Source of the DNA: Lysobacter niastensis
Lineage (GTDB): Bacteria > Pseudomonadota > Gammaproteobacteria > Xanthomonadales > Xanthomonadaceae
DNA length: 64,000 nucleotides
Reading direction: 5' to 3'
Assembly: GCF_015453285.1 (NCBI RefSeq)
Contig: NZ_JADLZT010000004.1
Coordinates: 333,663-397,662 of the forward strand
In this document: positions 59,812 through 64,000 of the stretch, one piece after another
Position numbering within the stretch: the first letter of the stretch is position 1
How the letters are laid out: each line of letters opens with the position of its first letter
Program-made: the position numbers and the translations under genes
The notes under the pieces: generated by a model
The model's input: only the letters and a program-made list of their open reading frames with translations
What the model was told of the DNA's origin: nothing
Database searches by the model: none

Positions 59812-61044
59812 ATGACCGCCACCACGTCCGACCTCTATTCGCTTTCCGAACGCTACTACCTTCCGGTCTACCGGCCGCGCCGCATCGTGCTCGATCACGG
59901 CCAGGGCGCACGCGTATGGGATCGCGACGGGCGTGAATACGTCGACTTCGGTGCAGGCATCGCCGTCAACGCGCTGGGCCACGCCCATCCGGCGCTGGTC
60001 GCCGCGCTGACCGAGCAGGCCGGCAAGCTCTGGCATACCAGCAACGTGTTCGTCAGCGAGCCGCCGCTGCGCCTGGCCGAAGAACTGGTGGCTGCATCGC
60101 GTTTCGCGCAGCGAGTGTTCTTCTGCAACTCGGGCGCCGAAGCCAACGAGGCCGCGGTGAAGCTGGCACGCAAGTGGGCGACCGCGCAGGGCCGCACGCC
60201 GGACCGTCGCGTCATCCTGAGCTTCCGCGGCAGCTTCCACGGCCGCACGCTTGCAGCCGTGACCGCGACCGCGCAGCCGAAGTACCACGAGGGCTTCGAA
60301 CCGTTGCCGCAGGGCTTCCGCTACAGCGACTTCAACGACCTCGCAGCGGCTGAGGCGGCCATGGAAGCAGGCGATGTGTGCGCGGTGCTGGTAGAACCGG
60401 TGCAGGGCGAAGGCGGCGTGACGCCTGCGAGCGAGGAGTTCCTGCTCGGCCTGCGCGCGCTGTGCGACCGCCACGGCGCGCTGCTGGTGCTCGACGAGAT
60501 CCAGTGCGGCATGGGCCGTACCGGCCAGTTGTTCGCCTGTCATTCTTACGGCGTCACGCCGGACGTCGTGACGCTGGCCAAGGCACTCGGCAGCGGGTTC
60601 CCGATCGGCGCGATGCTGGTCGGCGAAAAAGCCGCCGATGCCATGCAGTTCGGTGCGCACGGCACCACCTTCGGCGGCAATCCGCTGGCGGCGGCAGTGG
60701 CCCGCGCCGCGCTGCGCGAATTGTCCTCGCCGGCACTGCTGGCCAATGTCGAGCGTCAGTCGCTCGCGATCCGCGATGCGCTCGCGCAGATCGACGCCGA
60801 CCTCAAGCTGTTCTCGGAAATCCGCGGCTGCGGCCTGATGCTCGGTGCGCAACTGCGCGATCCGTTCCAGGGGCGTGCGGGAGAGATCCTCGATCGCTGC
60901 GTGGAGCACGGCCTGCTGCTGCTGCAGGCAGGGCCGGACGTGCTGCGCTTCGTGCCGGCACTGAACATCAGCGACGACGACATCGCCGAAGGCCTCAAGC
61001 GGCTGCGCGCCGCGCTGGCGGCGTTCGCACAGGCGACGCCGTAA
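59812..61044 (+). CDS. argD: Acetylornithine / succinyldiaminopimelate aminotransferase
   Basis: A 410-residue class III PLP aminotransferase. FCNSGAEANEAAVKLARKW, RGSFHGRTLAAVTATAQPKYH, VLDEIQCGMGRTGQLFA and the PLP lysine in TLAKALGSGFPIGAM are all present. The enzyme family acts in arginine and lysine synthesis. The start at MTATTSDLYSLSERY lies just after a 130-base gap. Other arg genes are not seen here, so an alternative amine substrate cannot be excluded. Confidence 0.92.
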   Translation: MTATTSDLYSLSERYYLPVYRPRRIVLDHGQGARVWDRDGREYVDFGAGIAVNALGHAHPALVAALTEQAGKLWHTSNVFVSEPPLRLAEELVAASRFAQRVFFCNSGAEANEAAVKLARKWATAQGRTPDRRVILSFRGSFHGRTLAAVTATAQPKYHEGFEPLPQGFRYSDFNDLAAAEAAMEAGDVCAVLVEPVQGEGGVTPASEEFLLGLRALCDRHGALLVLDEIQCGMGRTGQLFACHSYGVTPDVVTLAKALGSGFPIGAMLVGEKAADAMQFGAHGTTFGGNPLAAAVARAALRELSSPALLANVERQSLAIRDALAQIDADLKLFSEIRGCGLMLGAQLRDPFQGRAGEILDRCVEHGLLLLQAGPDVLRFVPALNISDDDIAEGLKRLRAALAAFAQATP

Positions 61045-61062
61045 GCAAATTGCCGAGAATCG

Positions 61063-61094
61063 AAACGCCGCCGCGCTGACGCACGGTGGCGTTT
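61063..61094. terminator. Terminator between argD and hemL
   Basis: An 11-base-pair stem with one G.U pair (AAACGCCGCCG with CGGTGGCGTTT, 10-base loop) followed by CTGTTT on the plus strand and CGATTC on the minus strand. It can serve both convergent genes, though the T tracts are short. Confidence 0.7.
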
Positions 61095-61098
61095 CTGT

Positions 61099-62382
61099 TT
61101 ACAGCGAGCCGAATGCCGCCTGGGCCGCTTCCAGCGTGTGCTTGATTTCCGAAGGGCCGTGCGCGCTCGACATGAACCCGGCCTCGAATGCCGAAGGCGC
61201 CAGGTAAACACCGCGTTCCAGCATCGCGTGGAAGAACGCATTGAAGCGCGCAGTGTCGGAAGCCTTCGCGTCCTCGAAGGTCTCCACCGGTCCATGGCGG
61301 AAATACAGGCCGAACATGCCGGGAGCGCGCGTGGTGGTGAAGGCGACGCCCGCGGCGCGTGCGGCCGCTTCCAGTCCGTCGCACAGCGTGTGCGTCGCGC
61401 GCTCCAGCGCGTCGTGGAAACCGGGTGCCTCGATGAGCTCCAGCGACGCCAGTCCGGCCGCCATCGCCACCGGGTTGCCGCTGAGCGTGCCGGCCTGATA
61501 GATCGGGCCGCTTGGTGCGACCTGTTCCATGAGATCGCGACGTCCACCGTAAGCACCCACCGGCATGCCGCCGCCGATGATCTTGCCGAACGTGGACAGG
61601 TCAGGCGTGATGCCATAGCGCTGCTGCGCGCCGCCGAGGGCCACGCGGAAGCCGGTCATCACCTCGTCGAAGATCAGCAGCGCGCCATGCTTCGTGCACA
61701 GCTCGCGCAGATGCTGCAGGTAGCCGTCGCGCGGCAGGATGCAGTTGGCGTTGCCGACGATCGGTTCGATGATCAGGCCGGCGATCTCGCTGCCGGCATC
61801 ATTGAACAGACGCGTCGCAGCATCGAAATCATTGTAGGGAAGCGTCAACGTGAGGTCGGCAAGCGCCGCCGGTACGCCCGGCGAGTTAGGCAGGCCCAGC
61901 GTCATGACGCCGCTGCCGGCTTTCACCAGGAAGCTGTCGCCATGGCCGTGATAGCAGCCTTCGAACTTGACGATACGCGTGCGGCCGGTCGCGCCGCGGG
62001 CAACGCGGATCGCCGACAGCGTCGCCTCGGTGCCCGAGTTGACCATGCGCACCATCTCGCAGCTGGGCACGATGCGCGTGATCGCTTCGGCCATGGTGAC
62101 TTCCAGTGCGTTCGGCACGCCGAAGCTGAGCCCGTCGCGCATGGTCTTCTCGACCGCGGCCAGCACCTGCGGGTGTGCGTGACCGGCAATCATCGGGCCC
62201 CAGGAGCCGACGTAGTCGACGTAGCGGTTGCCGTCGACGTCGTAGAGGTAAGCGCCTTCCGCCCGCTGGGCGAAGAAAGGCTCGCCGCCGACCGACTTGA
62301 ACGCGCGCACCGGCGAGTTGACGCCGCCGGGAATCAGATCCTTGGCGCGGGTGAACAGGGCATGCGAGCGGTCTTGGTTCAT
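61099..62382 (-). CDS. hemL: Glutamate-1-semialdehyde 2,1-aminomutase
   Basis: A 427-residue class III PLP enzyme making 5-aminolevulinate for haem by the C5 pathway. Diagnostic blocks: [71 protein letters not shown] and the PLP lysine in [18 protein letters not shown]. Its start overlaps the thiE stop as ATGA. Confidence 0.97.
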   Translation of the reverse strand: MNQDRSHALFTRAKDLIPGGVNSPVRAFKSVGGEPFFAQRAEGAYLYDVDGNRYVDYVGSWGPMIAGHAHPQVLAAVEKTMRDGLSFGVPNALEVTMAEAITRIVPSCEMVRMVNSGTEATLSAIRVARGATGRTRIVKFEGCYHGHGDSFLVKAGSGVMTLGLPNSPGVPAALADLTLTLPYNDFDAATRLFNDAGSEIAGLIIEPIVGNANCILPRDGYLQHLRELCTKHGALLIFDEVMTGFRVALGGAQQRYGITPDLSTFGKIIGGGMPVGAYGGRRDLMEQVAPSGPIYQAGTLSGNPVAMAAGLASLELIEAPGFHDALERATHTLCDGLEAAARAAGVAFTTTRAPGMFGLYFRHGPVETFEDAKASDTARFNAFFHAMLERGVYLAPSAFEAGFMSSAHGPSEIKHTLEAAQAAFGSL

Positions 62383-63017
62383 GGCGTGGGGGCTTCGTCG
62401 AAACAGGAAAGGTAGGCGCGCACAGCGGCGGCGGGGTCGGAGGTGTCGAACACGCCGCTGATCACGGCGATCAGGTCGGCACCGGACTGGACCAGTGGAC
62501 GGGCATTGTCCGGCGTGATGCCGCCAATCGCCACCCGTGGAAGGCCCAGAGAAGCAGCGTCATGGAGCAGTCCGGGTGTAGCGCGACGAGCATGAGGCTT
62601 GGTCGGCGACGGAAAGAATGCGCCGAAGGCCACGTAGTCAGCTCCAGCGGCTGCGGCGCTGCTGGCGAGCGAGAGGTCGGCATAACAGGACGCGCCGAGG
62701 ATGGCGCCCGTGGGCAGTGCCGCCCGCGCCGCCGCGATTTCGCCGTCGTCCTCGCCCAGGTGGGCACCGTCGGCGCATATCCGGGCAGCAAGCCGCCAGT
62801 CGTCGTTGAGGATCAGCGGCACCCCGAAAGCCCGGCAAAGCGGCTGCAACAACTGCGCTTGATGCTCCCGGAGGGCCGCGTCGGCCGTCTTGTTGCGGTA
62901 CTGCAGCCACGTGGCGCCAGCGCGGAGTACCGCCTCGACGCGCGCGAGCAGCCGTCCGGTATCGCTGTCATCGGGGGTAATGGCATACAGGCCGCGTCGG
63001 GGCCATTGCGGATTCAT
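62379..63017 (-). CDS. thiE: Thiamine-phosphate synthase
   Basis: A 212-residue TIM-barrel enzyme joining the pyrimidine and thiazole moieties of thiamine. [43 protein letters not shown] and the phosphate-binding [20 protein letters not shown] are clear. It overlaps hemL by 4 bases, and the pairing hemL-thiE is typical of xanthomonads. No TPP aptamer is seen upstream, unlike thiC. The divergent rubredoxin gene starts 69 bases away. Confidence 0.94.
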   Translation of the reverse strand: MNPQWPRRGLYAITPDDSDTGRLLARVEAVLRAGATWLQYRNKTADAALREHQAQLLQPLCRAFGVPLILNDDWRLAARICADGAHLGEDDGEIAAARAALPTGAILGASCYADLSLASSAAAAGADYVAFGAFFPSPTKPHARRATPGLLHDAASLGLPRVAIGGITPDNARPLVQSGADLIAVISGVFDTSDPAAAVRAYLSCFDEAPTP

Positions 63018-63086
63018 GCTCGGAGCTTCCGTGGGCGCGGGCGCGGTGGGACAATGCGCGCTTCGCAAACCACGCATTATCCGCCC

Positions 63087-63278
63087 ATGTCCGAGATCGC
63101 CGCGACCACCACCTTCCGCACCTGGATGTGCGTCGTCTGCGGGTTCATCTACGACGAGGCCCAGGGCCTGCCGGAAGAGGGCATTGCCCCCGGTACCCGC
63201 TGGGAGGACGTGCCGGACACCTGGACGTGCCCGGATTGCGGCGTCACCAAGGACGATTTCGAGATGATGCCGCTCTGA
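63087..63278 (+). CDS. Rubredoxin
   Basis: A 63-residue electron-transfer protein with the iron site in [15 protein letters not shown] and [13 protein letters not shown], two CX2C motifs binding one iron. It is typical in length. Partner and electron acceptor are not evident from neighbours. Confidence 0.95.
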   Translation: MSEIAATTTFRTWMCVVCGFIYDEAQGLPEEGIAPGTRWEDVPDTWTCPDCGVTKDDFEMMPL

Positions 63279-63303
63279 GCGTTGCGGTTTGACCCACGGC
63301 GGC

Positions 63304-63774
63304 TCAGCCGCCGCCGTTATCGGGGCCTATGCCCGGCCCGAGCTTCAGTTCCGCCCCCTCGGCGATGCCCAGTCGTGCCGCCTCTCCGGCGTTGAGCTCC
63401 AGCACATAACGCGCGGGCGCATTGCTTGGGTAGGGCGGACAGCGATCCCCCAGCGAACAAGGCGGTACGTCGCGCTGCTGCGACACCAGCTTGCGCGTGT
63501 CGTCGAAGTAGAGAATGTCCAGCGGGATCTTCGTGTTCTTCATCCAGTACGCGAGGGGCTCCTGCTGTTCGTGTATGAACAGCATGCCGTGGCCGTTCGG
63601 AAGCTCGTCGCGAAACATCAGCCCACGCGCGCGTTCCGAATCGTTGTCCGCCACCTCGATTGCGTAGCGTTGCCCGCCGAGCTCGACCCAAAGGCCATTT
63701 CCCGAGGCGCATCCTGCGAGCAGCAGGGCGCAGCCGGCCAACAACACGCGCGATGCGTACATGGTTCGCTCCAT
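63304..63774 (-). CDS. DUF192 lipoprotein
   Basis: A 156-residue protein. The signal sequence ends in the lipobox LLLAGC, so it is likely a lipoprotein. The rest is a DUF192 domain: [35 protein letters not shown] and [14 protein letters not shown]. The role of this family is unknown. An ATG at 63762 would give a four-residue shorter form. It is convergent with the rubredoxin gene. Confidence 0.9.
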   Translation of the reverse strand: MERTMYASRVLLAGCALLLAGCASGNGLWVELGGQRYAIEVADNDSERARGLMFRDELPNGHGMLFIHEQQEPLAYWMKNTKIPLDILYFDDTRKLVSQQRDVPPCSLGDRCPPYPSNAPARYVLELNAGEAARLGIAEGAELKLGPGIGPDNGGG

Positions 63775-64000
63775 GGCATGAGATGAGACGGCGAAGATAT
63801 TAGTGGTGATCGGTAGTCAAGCGGATGCCGCAAAAATATTTATCGAAAAAACTCTTCCAAATCCGTTTGCGGCTGTGCACAATGCGCGCCCCGCCGAGGT
63901 GAAGTTGATCGAAGCGGGGCGCGCCGGAAGCGGCACGGGTTTGGAGCGGTTGAGGCGATCGAAAAGATGGCTTGAACCGGTTGACGGATCCGCGGCTTGC
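63775..64000. other. Non-coding window end with hairpin and partial promoter-like sequence
   Basis: No gene is seen here. The AT-rich part (63782-63860) must carry the promoter of the DUF192 gene. Further on, GCGCGCCCCGC (63884-63894) and GCGGGGCGCGC (63914-63924) form a perfect 11-base-pair stem with a 19-base loop. TTGACG at 63981-63986 on the plus strand could be a -35 box whose -10 lies outside the window. Confidence 0.45.

Overview
The window reads as chromosomal core sequence of a high-GC gammaproteobacterium of the Xanthomonadaceae/Lysobacteraceae type (Lysobacter, Luteimonas, Stenotrophomonas relatives). The reasons are the very high G+C, the xanthomonad-style gene neighbourhoods (tolC beside a Pcm-like gene, waaA and LPS genes; a complete ilv-leu operon beside thrABC), a PPi-dependent phosphofructokinase, and a large outer-membrane TonB receptor. 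This assignment rests on protein resemblance recalled from memory, not on a search. I see no phage, insertion sequence, CRISPR array, tRNA or rRNA gene.

Layout. 1-3.7 kb: the end of glnE, an ELM1-family gene, a nitroreductase, YceI and pirin. 3.8-8.9 kb: envelope and LPS genes (glycosyltransferase, O-antigen ligase, LpxL-type acyltransferase, waaA). 8.9-17.2 kb: an OmpA-like protein, tolC, a Pcm-like methyltransferase, and a TetR regulator divergent from a two-gene RND efflux pump. 17.9-29.8 kb: a ten-gene minus-strand operon ilvD-ilvC-ilvG-ilvM-ilvE-ilvA-leuA-leuC-leuD-leuB, preceded by a Leu/Ile/Val-rich leader peptide and an intrinsic terminator. 30-35 kb: thrA-thrB-thrC, preceded by its own threonine-rich leader peptide and four alternating pairing arms. 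35.1-37.2 kb: a TPP riboswitch and thiC, divergent from thr. 37.3-38.2 kb: a small membrane protein and a pore-loop ion channel. 38.4-47.2 kb: a CadC-like membrane regulator with a beta-propeller, an AraC regulator followed by a frameshifted partial copy of itself, a TonB-dependent receptor, an AspH-type hydroxylase and a sulfotransferase. 47.3-52.9 kb: pyrophosphate and adenylate metabolism (ppa, hppA, PPi-phosphofructokinase, adk). 53-64 kb: mpl, a LON-domain protein, a DedA-PAP2-LssY membrane fusion, a RIO/InaA-like kinase, an SDR enzyme, a Kv-type channel, an argD-type aminotransferase, hemL, thiE, rubredoxin and a DUF192 lipoprotein.

How the genes work together. Threonine made by ThrABC is the substrate of IlvA, which feeds the isoleucine arm of the adjacent ilv-leu operon, so the whole aspartate-to-Ile/Val/Leu route lies in about 17 kb. 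Both operons appear to be controlled by ribosome-mediated attenuation. Their leader regions share a layout: a CTGTTGACA promoter box, then 31 or 32 bases, then a leader ORF beginning ATGACGCA, close enough to the expected transcription start that the leaders may be translated from almost leaderless mRNA. The least explained part is the AraC / TonB receptor / hydroxylase / sulfotransferase neighbourhood, which looks like regulated uptake or modification of an unknown ligand.
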